Source: Seriola aureovittata
Taxonomy: Eukaryota; Chordata; Actinopteri; Carangiformes; Carangidae
NCBI RefSeq assembly: GCF_021018895.1
Contig: NC_079366.1
Coordinates: 30,084,271-30,148,270 of the forward strand
Direction: 5' to 3'
Length of the DNA: 64,000 nt
A program made the position numbers and the translations under genes. Below, in pieces: positions 30,323-41,823 of this stretch (the first letter of the stretch is position 1; each line of letters begins with the position of its first letter). The notes beneath the pieces were generated by a model. The model saw only the letters and a program-made list of their open reading frames with translations. It was not told where the DNA came from and made no database searches.

Positions 30323-33082
30323 AAAACAAACAAAAAAACAACTGTGTGTGTGAGAGTTTGTCTCAGAGAAACACTGTGATTCTCCAGCCGCCTCTTCCTG
30401 TTGGATCTGTTTCATCTCCTTCAACAGCATCACACAGAATGGACCCTGAACGGACATCCTGTAAAAAGATATATGATCGCCGTACACTTCTGTTCGTGCT
30501 CACATATGACTCTGGACGAAGTGACTTGTTGATGGACCAAAAGTTTTGTTTCCTTTCTTTACCTTCCATCATTCAAAGTGCTGCACTGTTTTACTGTTGT
30601 GTGTTACAGGGTGTTGGTGTGGTCGTCCTCTGACGGGATGAAGGTTCCTCTCTGATCATAGCTGCAAAAAGAGCAAACAAACAAACTATTTAGTAGTAAA
30701 AACATGACGATGCAATGTGGAAATTATGATTAAAATGATTTAACTTTGATTCTAAAGCTGCGTTCAGACTGAACGTGGAGTAAATGTCCGAGATGCAGCG
30801 ATATGGATCCACACAAAGTCGATGCAAAGACGAGCGTGGATGCAAAAACATTCAGCCGGAGGTGCAACCACTCCAAGTTGAAAATGTTTCCACTAGTGTT
30901 GTTTGATAAAAACCGTAAAGGAATATTTTAGCCTTAAAATTCATACGAGTCTAAAATCAGCTTTGTGTTTAGTCTGAGTGACGGCTTTTGTTTTACATCA
31001 CACCAGGAACATCGATGCTAACGTAAGCGAATGACAAACGTAAACAATAACATTAGCATAAATTGTTAGCATGCAAAATTTTCTATTCTGTTCTTTTTAA
31101 CATGCTAACTTTAGCTAATATTAGCAAGATGAAACCTCTGGCTGAACATCTGCCTGGTTTCTCGGTACAAGTCTGGCCCATATATACTTCAACATCTGGG
31201 CAGATTCCGGCTGTAATCCTCTGGTGTTCCCGGAAGATTGTCTGTGTGTGCGCCAGAATTGGTTCAGATGTTGAAGTAGCATCTGACCATTACGCCATAT
31301 ATGGGCCAGCCTCGGGCCATGGAACCGTGCCTATACTGGGCCAGAAGAAAACACAACCATGTGGCCCGTAAAATGTGCCAGGTTTATTTTGCTATCTCCA
31401 ATGCTAAGATTAGTGATTGAACATGCTAAATGTTAGCTTGTCACTCAGATATTCAATTCAATTTAATTCAGTACAACATTAGGTTAGCATGTTTGCAAGC
31501 CAAAGCAAACGATAACAGCTAACAAAGTCCAGGTTGGACTGATAAAAACTGGTCTGTTATTGCCATTAACGGGTAGTGTGAGGCGCCTGTCCCTTTAAGA
31601 CAGAGGCGTCAGACTCCTGTCCTGAGCCCACCTGGTGTCAGGTAGATGTGTGGCTCATTAATTCTTTAGAGGAACAAAAAACCTGCAGGACACCAGAGTG
31701 TGACACCCCAGCTTCAAGAAATGCTTTGGAATCTAGAGAAGTTTTAAGTGCAGTTCGTAAACTTTCCGCTAAAACAACAACAACAAAACAACAAACAACT
31801 CGTACGTCAGTTGGAACCATATAAACTTGTCTCAGGTCACAGCTCTGCCTTCCAGCTGCGGGATTGAACCCAATGCAAATTTATGCCCGGACATGGACTG
31901 TCATCTGATACTGTATATACAGATTTGTGCCAGTTACTAGATCAGAAGTTGCCTTGATTTTTCCCTCTTCTCTCTCCATGTCTCAAATACTGAAATGATG
32001 GTCAGTTTTACAGTTCAACAGCCACATATACAACAATAACAGAATATTTCCTGTGATATGAACAGGATGTCTCTTTGTCCACTTCTCAAGCTTTATTTGT
32101 TTAGTTTTAGAAATCTAAACGAGGAGAGAATCGTGTATCAGTATAAATATTTCCTCGTCTTTGTCACGCCTGCTTTGTGATAAACCTCAGTGAAGTCAGA
32201 GCACTTTGAATATCGCCTCATCTCTTATCGCTTCGCTTGTTGGCAGGCGGTTCGCACCTTGTGGAGATGTTATAACAGAAGCATGGACTGTATCCAAGGC
32301 TGCGTTCACAACATTAGTTTTTCAACGTGTCGGTGTGAGCAGGTCAGGCTTCAGAGCAAATGGGTAATCTAAAATATATGGCACTCATCAAGCTCATGCA
32401 TAAAACTCTCCAAATGCATAAAGATTATAATCAGGGTGAGGATGAATAACAGGTTCAGCTTTGTCCAGTACAGTTTAAATCTTACGACCTGCACATTATA
32501 TATCCTCCATGAGGGGGGGGGGGTAAGTTGGAGCTGAGTTTTCAACTCTGAGTGATTTTTTTTCTGAGAAACTTTTGTGATATTTCTGTTTTTGGATCAA
32601 TAAAATATTGCAGGTCAGCGATGTCTGAAAAAACGACAACAACGACCTACGTGCAGTCGTCCGCTAACTCGGGTAGCTCAAGGACATCCTCATTGACATG
32701 GTGGCAACACAAGGGGAGGGAGCCCCGGTGAAGAAGCGGGCCTGTCCCACGTTGTTTTTGAGTTGTGGACCACTGTTTCAATCATTCCAGTTCACTCTTA
32801 GACATCAGGTAAAATAAAGCAGACCAACATGAAACAGGAAGAATATTTCACAAGAATCAGTCACAAGAAAAATGTCTGTGTTTTTACTGTAGAGCAGTTT
32901 GTAGCTTGATCCGTGTGAGTGACTGAAGCTCGAGTGTTGAGGTTTCATGTGAGCTCAGTTAGGAAATAAACAAAGCTTTTTCTGTTTGATTTCCTTTTTT
33001 CAAAATAAAGTACATTAAATGTATAGTAAACACATTACTTGAATCTTTTTCTCTCTTTACCAGAGGACCAGCTGACGTGCTG

Positions 33083-33085
<3 letters not shown>
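30323..33085. other. commd1 3' flank and intergenic sequence
   Basis: No gene is visible. A palindromic repeat is listed separately at 31170. A G11-type run occurs at ~32513-32522. Confidence 0.45.
31170..31375. repeat. Imperfect palindromic repeat
   Basis: TCTGGCCCATATATACTTCA and ACATCTGGGCAGAT are mirrored by ATCTGACC...GCCATATATGGGCCAG and TCAGATGTTGAAGTA. This suggests a small fold-back element. Several TGGGCC/GGCCCA motifs follow. Confidence 0.5.

Positions 33086-33086
<1 letters not shown>

Positions 33087-33118
<32 letters not shown>
33087..33118. repeat. (CA)n microsatellite
   Basis: About 16 CA units in intergenic DNA. Confidence 0.9.
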
Positions 33119-33120
<2 letters not shown>

Positions 33121-34008
33121 CTAAAAGGGTCTGGCGTCCTTGATAACCCCTTAAAATGAAAGTCAAATCTACTTGTGGCTAATTATCAAAGTGTCAATCA
33201 AGCCGTTTCATAAAGGTTTTTCCAGAGACCATAAAATGTTGGTGTTGAGGTTTTTTGGAGACCTATGAAACTCATGTAGGGAACCACTTCATGAAGTATT
33301 TGCACAGAATAAGCTCCAATAATAATAATAAGAAGAAGAAGAAGAAGAAAGGATAAAATCGGTAAGAATAACAATAAATAAAATAAATAGCAGCTAAATA
33401 AAGTTTCAGAGCTAGTTAAAGGCTGAGGTGAAAGGACAAGAGAGGGAGTCAGGCTGTTGAGCCCCGGGGCCCCACAATCATTCAGTCCGCCCCTGAAGAT
33501 CAGTCCAGGCAGCTGAAAGCTCCGGTTCAACCTGAGAGAGGAGGAGGAGGAGGAGTCAGTGCGCGCGACGGAGACTCACCTCTACAGTACCTGTCTTCGC
33601 TCACTGAGGACAGGATGTAACCTTAATGTCCATGTCCAGAGATTTCAATGACTGACGAACCGTCGGGATTCACACAGGTAATATTCCAATGAGGATTACT
33701 GCGCGCGCGGCCAGGTATTACCAAAGCGCGCCACATGAAGGATGAAGGCGGCGCGTTGACACCGGCAGCTGCCTGTTGATCCGCTCCGGACTTCCCCTCC
33801 ACCTGAGCACGAGGACTCCGGAGCCGGGCTGAGAGGCTGCTGCAGGTCTGTACATGTACAGGTGTGATCTATGAGTCCGGGCACGAGCTCGTCCTGTTGG
33901 CTGAATGTGCGCATCAGCGACGACACTGAGTCAAAAGTTTGTTTAATGGAAGCTGACAATGCAACAATGCGACCTTTGGTTTGTTTCCTCCGCCAAGTAG
34001 CTTTCATT

Positions 34009-34063
34009 TATTTGTTTGTTTGTTTGTTTGTTTGTTTGTTTGTTTGTTTGTTTGTTTGTTTGT
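34009..34063. repeat. (TTTG)n microsatellite
   Basis: About 13 TTTG units; explains the Phe-Val-Cys-Leu open frame there. Confidence 0.95.
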
Positions 34064-35137
34064 GAGCACGATTACGCAACAAGTATTGAACCGATTTGCG
34101 CCGGATTTGGTGGCGGGACGAGTCAAGGCCCAGAGAGGGAGCCGTTAAAGTTTTGGCCAGATCCGGATCAGTTCATATGAATCTGTATTTTCTTTCCTCT
34201 GAAGTCTGGTGTATGTAGTTTGACATTGGTCTTGGCGGAGTGTCCTAGTTTAAAGTATGAAGTCGCATCTAATTGGCTGCCCTGATTAAACACCAAGAAG
34301 AAGATCACACAGGTTAGATGAGTTTATAATGACACCTGAGTGTTGAAGTCTGTTTCCTTCTGGCTGATACTGTGGCTCCAACTGAAGAGCATGAGATGAA
34401 CTCTGGAGTTAGACATTATGATAATGATATCATGATGTATATAAGATGGGGAGGTGTTCCTCACACTCCAGACTCCAATGCAAAAAAAAGCAACAAAGGG
34501 ACGTTTCACTGCGTTTTTCTGGCTCTAGATCAAAACCCACCACACTTACAAATGTCCCACCTGGTCTACATCCGAACCCCAGAGAGGCTGAAGACTCTTT
34601 AAAACACAGCTGCTGATTTGTGAAACCTTTATTCTATTTGATCGGGGTCTTGATCTGGTTCTGGTTCAGGTAATGTGCTGCTGAATCAGGAAGCAAACCT
34701 CAGGGCGACGAACGACCCGAGCCTTTAATAGTGGAAACAGAAATTCATTATTTCGGTTTTGTGCTTGTTTGAGTGTTTTTGTTTGTTTGTTTAATAAATT
34801 GTGTGGAATAAAAGGAGCATGTAGCTGACAGCACAGAAGCAAATAAAAATGGATCAGTGAACAGGAACGATCAGAAAAGAATTGGTCCATTTTCTCACCT
34901 GGGAGCAGAAAGTCGACTCAGACTCTGTCTCTGCAGGGTCTCTGGCTGCAGAAGGTTTTATATTTTAGTATTTTAGAGAAGACATCAGCAGCTTATTTGC
35001 ATTTTCTTCCAAATTTCCCTCCTGACTTCCTGTCACCGGAATCACAACAGGGCCTCGTTTAGTGATCAGTGTTTTCTTTCAGCAGCAAAGGCAACAACCT
35101 TTGATCGTGTGAAGTCTGGGTGTCGCTATCAGTCAGT

Positions 35138-35139
<2 letters not shown>

Positions 35140-35190
<51 letters not shown>
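35140..35190. repeat. (CA)n microsatellite
   Basis: About 25 CA units. Confidence 0.95.
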
Positions 35191-35192
<2 letters not shown>

Positions 35193-36289
35193 ACACTGTC
35201 TGTATGTTCGTATTTACGCTTGGATGACATCTCTGCAGATCAGGACGTGAACTCGCCAGACGGGACTTGCTCTCTGAGCTGTAATATCACTTATCACCGG
35301 GAGGCAGTAAATTAGATTTGCCCTGGAGTGACCTTTCATTTCCCTTTGATATCTCGTAGGTTGTTGCTCTGTCTACGCGTGTTGAGTTGACATTAGTGCA
35401 TCAGTCTTCAGGTGTGTGGATATACAGGTCTGTTTCTTCGTTTGTCCGTAAAGACGTAGAGTCTAAAATAATCCCAGATAATTGTTGCAGCTTCTTAAGA
35501 TCCGTTTGTTCACACGCTTCTGTCGTTTTGTTAAATTGCAGATGGCGCCGGAAATGACAGCAGCAACCTTCTCTGTCCTGGAGCTCGTCCACATGAGGCC
35601 AGGAGAGGTCTGGGTTTCCGCCAGACCCAACTGATCCGCCATCTCTCCGTCACTCTCAGGTGTGTGATATCAGCTGGTGGTAAAAGAAATCTCAGAAAAA
35701 CTTGAGTGAGAAGTAAAATTACTTGTGTAATAATGTACTCAGATACAAAGTACACCAGTTAAACTGCACTCTGAGTAAACTTTACTGCGTTACATTTTTT
35801 TAAAGGGGGAAGAGGAGGAGTAAAAAATATGGTGACAACAATAACATATGGTAAAGCTATTACATTAAAGAATATCTGTATTCAGAATAAAGGAGCAGCA
35901 GCTGCAGCTGACGGATACAGATGTTGTCGATGCTGTTCAGTGTTGCACACATCTGTCTGAACATCCTCCATAATCTGCCCTAACACCAGCTTCTCTAGTT
36001 CTCGATGCAAACTATAACCAGGACAATATAATAATATAATAAATATTTATATCCTGATATCAGATCCCTGATGTATAAAGACTGACGCCTCGGTTTAAAG
36101 GAAAGTAAAATATTGCCGCCAAAATGACCATAAAGTTTAATCAACACCTTTCTCTTAAGCATTAATGAAAGTTGGGCTTTATTGCGGCTGTTTGATTAAA
36201 TTACATGTTTATTGCAGTATCGACCTTCAGTTTATCAGTTTGAACAGCGCATCGATTGTTGTAGCAGGAGAAACATCTGATCAGTATGA

Positions 36290-37055
36290 AGGACCAGGAC
36301 CTCACAGGAAAAGTAACAAAGCATTTCCTTAATTTCATATTTCATAGGCATTAAGAACAGGAGTTGTAAGAATAATTTATAAATGACTGATCCATCAATA
36401 ACTACTTCAGATTTAAAAACAGCATATAACCCTAATTAAATACATTTATCAATTCATGAATAAATAATAAAAAAAAAAAACTATTTGAAAAGAATAAATA
36501 ACTAGATTCCATCTTCAATTTTCATTTCCTTATTGCAGCTGCTTTTCTTTTTCCTATTAGCTAATGGATTAGCTTAGTCACTTAGCCTCTCTGTGACACT
36601 CTGGGTCTTCAGTGGTAAAACCAGGCTAAACATTCCCAATGGGATGTAACAAGCTCTCTGATTGGTTGGAGAGCTAACCAATCATATTATATCTGGGGTT
36701 TACCAGCACAGAAAGCCCAGAGTGTCACAGAAAGGCTAAATGACGAAGCTAATCAATTAGCTAATAGGAAATGGAAAAGCAGCTGGAAAGAGGAAAAAAG
36801 ATATTAAAGCATTTTAAAAATGTCTTTTCAAATAGTTTGTAATTAGTTGTATTAATTATTCATGTATTAATGAATGTATTTATAAACAGTGTATTAAACA
36901 AGTTTTTTAAATCCCCATTTAAATCTTAAGTATTTATTGATGTATCAATCATTCTTTTATATTACAATTCTGTTTACAATTCCTATCTTACATGCCTAGT
37001 AAAATATGAAATGAAGGAAATGCTTTGTTACCTTTCCTGTGACGTCCCTGGTCCT
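36290..37055. mobile_element. Large fold-back element (palindromic, ~766 bp)
   Basis: The left arm starts AGGACCAGGACCTCACAGGA and the right arm ends TCCTGTGACGTCCCTGGTCCT. AAAGCATTTCCTT pairs with AAGGAAATGCTTT. Near the centre, TTAGCTAATGGATTAGCTTAG pairs with CTAATCAATTAGCTAAT, and CTCTGTGACACTCTGGG pairs with CCCAGAGTGTCACAGA. Arms span nearly the entire length with a short central loop. No coding capacity; a half copy is at 23285. Confidence 0.75.
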
Positions 37056-37059
37056 CCAC

Positions 37060-38217
37060 AGGTCAGAGGGTATTTCATTTGTCTGGTTCAATCTTTTCTC
37101 TATGCGGATAGTGGATTGGAGATCGGACTGAAAGGCAACACCCTCTATTATTTTCACTAGTTACATAAAACTAGTTTCACTCTGGTGACATGAGGCAGAA
37201 AATCAAAAGATTTCCCTGTGTGATTATAATGTTTGTTTTGAATTTTTGTGATCAATAACTTGTGTGCAAAACTCGCTTTCCTGCCCCACAGAAAAAAGAA
37301 ATTATGCTTTATTTGTTAACTCAGTGAAAATAGACGAACATAGTTCTTAAACACTCCTTTATCTGAGAGCTTTTCCTGGTTTTAATTTTCCTTGAATTGT
37401 TTGACTTCTCTTAAAATTATTCTCTTAAACTCCTGATCGTTTTAATTGTTTTCTCTGTATTTCTTCTCTTTGAAATCTATTGATTAATTTAATTTTTTTG
37501 CTGTCTTCCAAAACAGATTATTATTTATTATTATTATTTAAACTGTTTGTAAAGTTTTTTTTTTTTTCTATCTTTTCATGAATAGTTTTTATTATGTTTA
37601 TTTTTTTTAATGTACATTCAGGTCTCTCTTGAAAAGTAGATCTCTGTCTCAGTGGGATTTTATAAAAATTAATCTCAACCAAACAAAACGGGATGTTAGT
37701 TCATGGTGCAAAGAGACAACGTTGTCTAAAGTCTATTTCCTGCGTGTGTTTGAGTAAAACTGAGTTGCTGGGTTATTCTCAGGGTTATTAATAAGCGTGT
37801 GCAGCCAGTAACAATGACACAGACCGCTGCCAGTAAACTGGCGTCATGTGCGCGGCGGCTCAATTGGAAACGTGTGACTCTGGTCGCTGCTGACGGAGGA
37901 GGAGGAGGAGGAGGAGGAGGGAATAAGGAGGAGAGGAGGGAAAACATGTTCATGGGTCCATTCCTGCAGGATTAGGGAGGAAAATGCAGCCACTCTGAAA
38001 CAAAATGTGGGTGGGGGGAGGTGAGGCTTCCTGTTGACCTGCTGTAACAGATTCTTCCTCCTGATGAAGACTTCAGGGTCAACCCAGCTGCGACTATGTT
38101 TCCAAATGTTCCTCTATATCCTGGGTTTGTTGTAAGTCCCTCCCTGTGAGGCCGCGGCGCCGCAGAGCTCATCCTGTTTCTTGTTTATTAAGTTTTAAAA
38201 TCTTGTCGTCTGTCCAG
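37060..38217. other. Sequence upstream of the b3gnt2 coding exon
   Basis: AT-rich to ~37700, then more GC-rich with a (GGA)n run at 37898-37920. The 3' splice site CTTGTCGTCTGTCCAG at ~38203-38218 precedes 17 bases of 5' UTR. At least one upstream non-coding exon must exist but is not identifiable. Confidence 0.5.
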
Positions 38218-38235
38218 GTGCAAAGGGGAGGCAAC

Positions 38236-39438
38236 ATGTCTGTGACCTGCCGGAAAGCGAGGGTGTGCTACGTGATGATGCTCAACGTCTTCCTCTGCGT
38301 CCTGATCGGCGTGTTACGTAACCACGGGCACGACAAAGGTGACCGCCGTGTGATTCGAATCCCGACCGAGACGTTTTGGCGGCAACACGCAGTGAGCGCA
38401 TCGTTCTGGAACAAGGAGCAGCAGCGCCTGGACTTCATCTACAACCCCGTCATCAACTCCGCGATCTCCGGTAACTCCATCGCCGAGCTGCCGGATTGGC
38501 TGAACGACACCGGGCCCCTCGACCCCTGTGAACCAGACTACAGAGTCCCCACGCAGATCGTGGACTACAACACGCTCCCGAAGCAATTACAGGATTTTCT
38601 TTTGCACATGCGCTGCAGGACGTACCCCATGATGATAAACCAGCGCCGCGTCTGTGACGAGAAACCCTTCCTGCTGTTGGCGGTCAAATCCCTGACCCCG
38701 CATTTTGACCGTCGGCAGGCTATTCGTGAAACCTGGGGACGGGCGGGCGTCTTAGCCAATCGGACCGTGGCGACCGTGTTCCTGCTCGGCGACACCATGT
38801 CAGTGGACCACTTCCCAGACCTGCTGGGTATGGTGGGCCACGAGGCGAACCTCCACAAAGACCTCCTCCAGTGGGACTATCGGGACACCTTCTTCAACCT
38901 CACCCTGAAGGAGGTCCTCTTCCTGGAGTGGTTCAGCCAAAACTGTCCCCAGGCCCAGTACGTCCTCCAGGGCGACGACGACGTCTTTGTCAACACTTTG
39001 CGAATTATCGACTTCCTGGAAGGCCTGTCGGAGGTCAAGGCGAAGGATTTGTTCATAGGCGATGTCATCAGCAACGCGGGTCCACACCGAGACAAAAAAC
39101 TGAAGTACTTCATCCCTGAGAGCGTGTTTGTGGGCCGGTACCCGCCCTACGCCGGCGGCGGAGGTTATCTGTACTCTGGGGAGTTGGCGCTACGCCTTCA
39201 CAACATCTCTCAACAGGTCGTCCTGTATCCCATCGATGACGTGTATACGGGGATGTGTCTGAGGAAGCTGGGTCTGGTTCCCGAGAAGCACAGTGGGTTC
39301 AGGACCTTTGACATTGAGGAGAAGTACAGGTACAACAGCTGCATCTACAGGAGCCTGATGCTGGTTCACAGCCGGACGCCGCAGGAGATGTTGAAGATCT
39401 GGTCGTGGATCGTCCGTCCGGAGCTGGAGTGCCAGTGA
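38236..39438 (+). CDS. b3gnt2: UDP-GlcNAc:beta-Gal beta-1,3-N-acetylglucosaminyltransferase 2
   Basis: A single coding exon of 400 residues (human B3GNT2 has 397). The start chosen is MSVTCRKARV, which matches the family N-terminus and lies just after a 3' splice site. A short cytoplasmic stretch precedes a type II membrane anchor at ~10-27, so the catalytic domain faces the Golgi lumen. GT31 motifs are present: KSLTPHFDRRQAIRETWG (~151-168), the metal-binding GDDDVFVN (D247-D249), AKDLFIGDVI, YPPYAGGGGYLYSG and PIDDVYTGMCL. There are several N-glycosylation sequons (NDT, NRT, NLT, NIS). The enzyme adds GlcNAc in beta-1,3 linkage to galactose and initiates or extends poly-N-acetyllactosamine. 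Synteny with commd1 supports b3gnt2 orthology; which teleost copy (a or b) cannot be decided. Confidence 0.95.
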   Translation: MSVTCRKARVCYVMMLNVFLCVLIGVLRNHGHDKGDRRVIRIPTETFWRQHAVSASFWNKEQQRLDFIYNPVINSAISGNSIAELPDWLNDTGPLDPCEPDYRVPTQIVDYNTLPKQLQDFLLHMRCRTYPMMINQRRVCDEKPFLLLAVKSLTPHFDRRQAIRETWGRAGVLANRTVATVFLLGDTMSVDHFPDLLGMVGHEANLHKDLLQWDYRDTFFNLTLKEVLFLEWFSQNCPQAQYVLQGDDDVFVNTLRIIDFLEGLSEVKAKDLFIGDVISNAGPHRDKKLKYFIPESVFVGRYPPYAGGGGYLYSGELALRLHNISQQVVLYPIDDVYTGMCLRKLGLVPEKHSGFRTFDIEEKYRYNSCIYRSLMLVHSRTPQEMLKIWSWIVRPELECQ

Positions 39439-41820
39439 ACGCCGTCAATGATTGTTCGAATATAACCTTTTTAAATTATTTTAAATCCTGAACAACCTCT
39501 GTGTTAATTTTTTTTAAAGAAATTTAAATAATTTATTAACTGTATTTTAAAGTCGACTGTATTTGTGAATAATTTCTTTTCCATAAGTTTTATATTCACA
39601 TAAAAGAAAGGAGCATATTTGGCATCATTTTCCCCCACTGCCGCTAATGTCAGCAAGATAGCGTGTGTGGAGGATACCCCAATGTCTGCACATGCTAACT
39701 GCTAACACATATAAACATAAGGTTAGCATGCAGCAGGCTAATGTTAGAGTGTGGTACGCTGCATTTGGAAAGTTTCTCATGTTTGGGACTCGCAGTCGTC
39801 ATTGGACAACTGAAGACAGATGTGTAATTTCAGAGTTGGTCGTGTCAGGGTTAAAAATAATGTGTATCAACACTTTAACACTATATCCATCATATTGGGT
39901 TTAATTACCCTGTTTTTGAGCTTTCCTTAAACTCGATGTAATGTGGTTAAACGTCCAATGCGTTAGGATTTAGTGGCATCTAGTGGTGAGGTTGTAGATT
40001 GCAACCAGCTGCGACCAAGCGTGTAGGAGAACCTACGGCGGCCTTCAGGTAACATAAAAATGCCTAGTCTGTGTCTAGAGTCGGTGTTTGGTTTGTTCGT
40101 TCAGGGCTACTGTAGAAACATGGCGGTGCAACATGGCGGGCTCCATGGACGCTATGTAGATATGAAGGGCTCAATCTGAGCTAACGTACGTGATTACGAA
40201 TATTCAATTTCTGCCAATAGATTCTACTAAATCCTACACACTGGTCCTTCAAGAATTATGTTGTGCTCTGTATGCTACATGCTAATGCTACCACTGCTAT
40301 GTTATCATGGTACTGCTAATGTTTGTATATGTGCAGCTAGCATGCGTGCAGGTTGATTATTTCGCCCATATAAACTCTGAATCAGTTTTTGGTTGACGTG
40401 CTCTTCCTCCTGTTCATACAACACATTACAAAGATCCCTTCCTCATGTCATTCAGCGTGAGTGAGTCCTCGCTCTGAGAGAAAGTCTATTCAACGCTTTA
40501 TCTAAAGGTCAAATGAGTCAAAACAAGTGGTGATCTTCCAAATTCGCACTTTTATTACAAAATTCCCTCTTTTTAATTTTAGTGTTTCTGTGCAGTCGAG
40601 GAATTGAAACACAAAGGGACCAAAGAAACTGTAAATATGTAAAATATTAACTCTTTTTATTAACTCACTTGCTCATATTAGCTTAGCTGAACTTTTGGAT
40701 ATAAGTTGTACAGTGAACGCAGACTGTGGAAGGGATTTCTGCATGGCCAGTATGGACAGGAGGGGGGGTGCATGTCTGTCTGTCTCCATGTGACTTCACA
40801 TCACGTGAGCCACTCTGCAAATTAGCAGCATTATCACGTGCGTGTTGATTTTCCAGTGGATATTATTCATGTTTACAGACATTTTTCAATATGCACCGTG
40901 CTCATGTATTAAAAGCTAAAGAGAGATGATGGGAGATTTAATCTCGATGGTTTAATGATATTTAATAAGCCACTACAAGGACAGCATAGATCTCCACAGA
41001 CTTTCTAATTTCACATTTGTACAGTAAAAATGAAAAAACGCTCTGTATTCTTTGTTTTTAACATCCCAACTGTTGCTGCTGTTACTGAGAATTGATCCTG
41101 TATATTTGTATTTGTATTGACGAAGGACCAAGTCATTGTCTGTTCTGTAGTTTGTTTATATTTTTCTTTATAGTTTATGGTTTTTTCCCTTCATGAGTAA
41201 AATTAAAAATAATCTTTTTGTGTCTTGTATGTATAATTGTGTTGTTTTTTTGTTTTTTTATAAATAAAATATAAGCAAAAATTGAATTTTTCATTATTTT
41301 GTTACTGGAAGACAAAGTAATGAAGTAAAACACTTTCAGGTGCAATTTAAAAATAAATAAATAAATAATAATAATTAAAAAAATGATGACATGTATTTAG
41401 AAATTATTCAAAATTATTGTTTTATTAAAGTAATTATGAACTCACATTTTCTAGATTGGCATTGCTGTGGACACAGTTGTAATGTTTTTCGATATTTATT
41501 GTCTTATTTGTGGTGTTTTATATAAAAACTGACAGTTCCTTTCCTACCACTTCCTGTGGTGAAACAAAGGTGAAAAACAAAGAGTTAGGAAAATGTGCAT
41601 TTTCACTGCTGCAGATCAATGTGTTGAAGTACTGAATGTAAAATACAATAGTGACCCCTGCTGGACAGATCTGATACTAACCTCCAGCACAGGAAGCTCA
41701 ATCAGCAAATTGATGAGGTTCAGCTGCTCAGACCAGAAAGGAAAACAGCAGTTTACCTGAAGCCGAGAGCGTCGACTCGAATTCACCTCGTCTCACATTT
41801 CAGTCATTTAACTCGGTCGC
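39439..41820. other. b3gnt2 3' UTR and intergenic sequence
   Basis: The long AT-rich flank to ~41290 could be 3' UTR; AATAAA occurs near 41263-41268 (TATAAATAAAATATA). A MITE lies at 39947. No other gene seen. Confidence 0.5.
39947..40252. mobile_element. MITE with ~27-bp terminal inverted repeats
   Basis: The left end TTAAACGTCCAATGCGTTAGG/ATTTAG pairs with the right end CTAAATCC/TACACACTGGTCCTTCAA. The subterminal GGATTTAGTGGCATCTAGTG is a sequence I know as very common in percomorph genomes. 306 bp, no coding capacity. Confidence 0.75.
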
Positions 41821-41823
41821 AAG

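Larger units (their letters stand above)
33120..36285. other. Intergenic sequence between commd1 and b3gnt2
   Basis: No coding exon recognised. A GC-rich patch with CpGs at ~33550-33790 (including GTGCGCGCGACGG and a possible donor ACACAG|GTAATA at 33679) could be a 5' UTR exon of b3gnt2, but this is weak. Confidence 0.35.

Noticed and set aside
38146..38235. Upstream ATG extending b3gnt2 by 30 residues
   Set aside because: A 3' splice site lies between it and MSVTCRKARV, and the latter matches the family N-terminus and the membrane anchor position.
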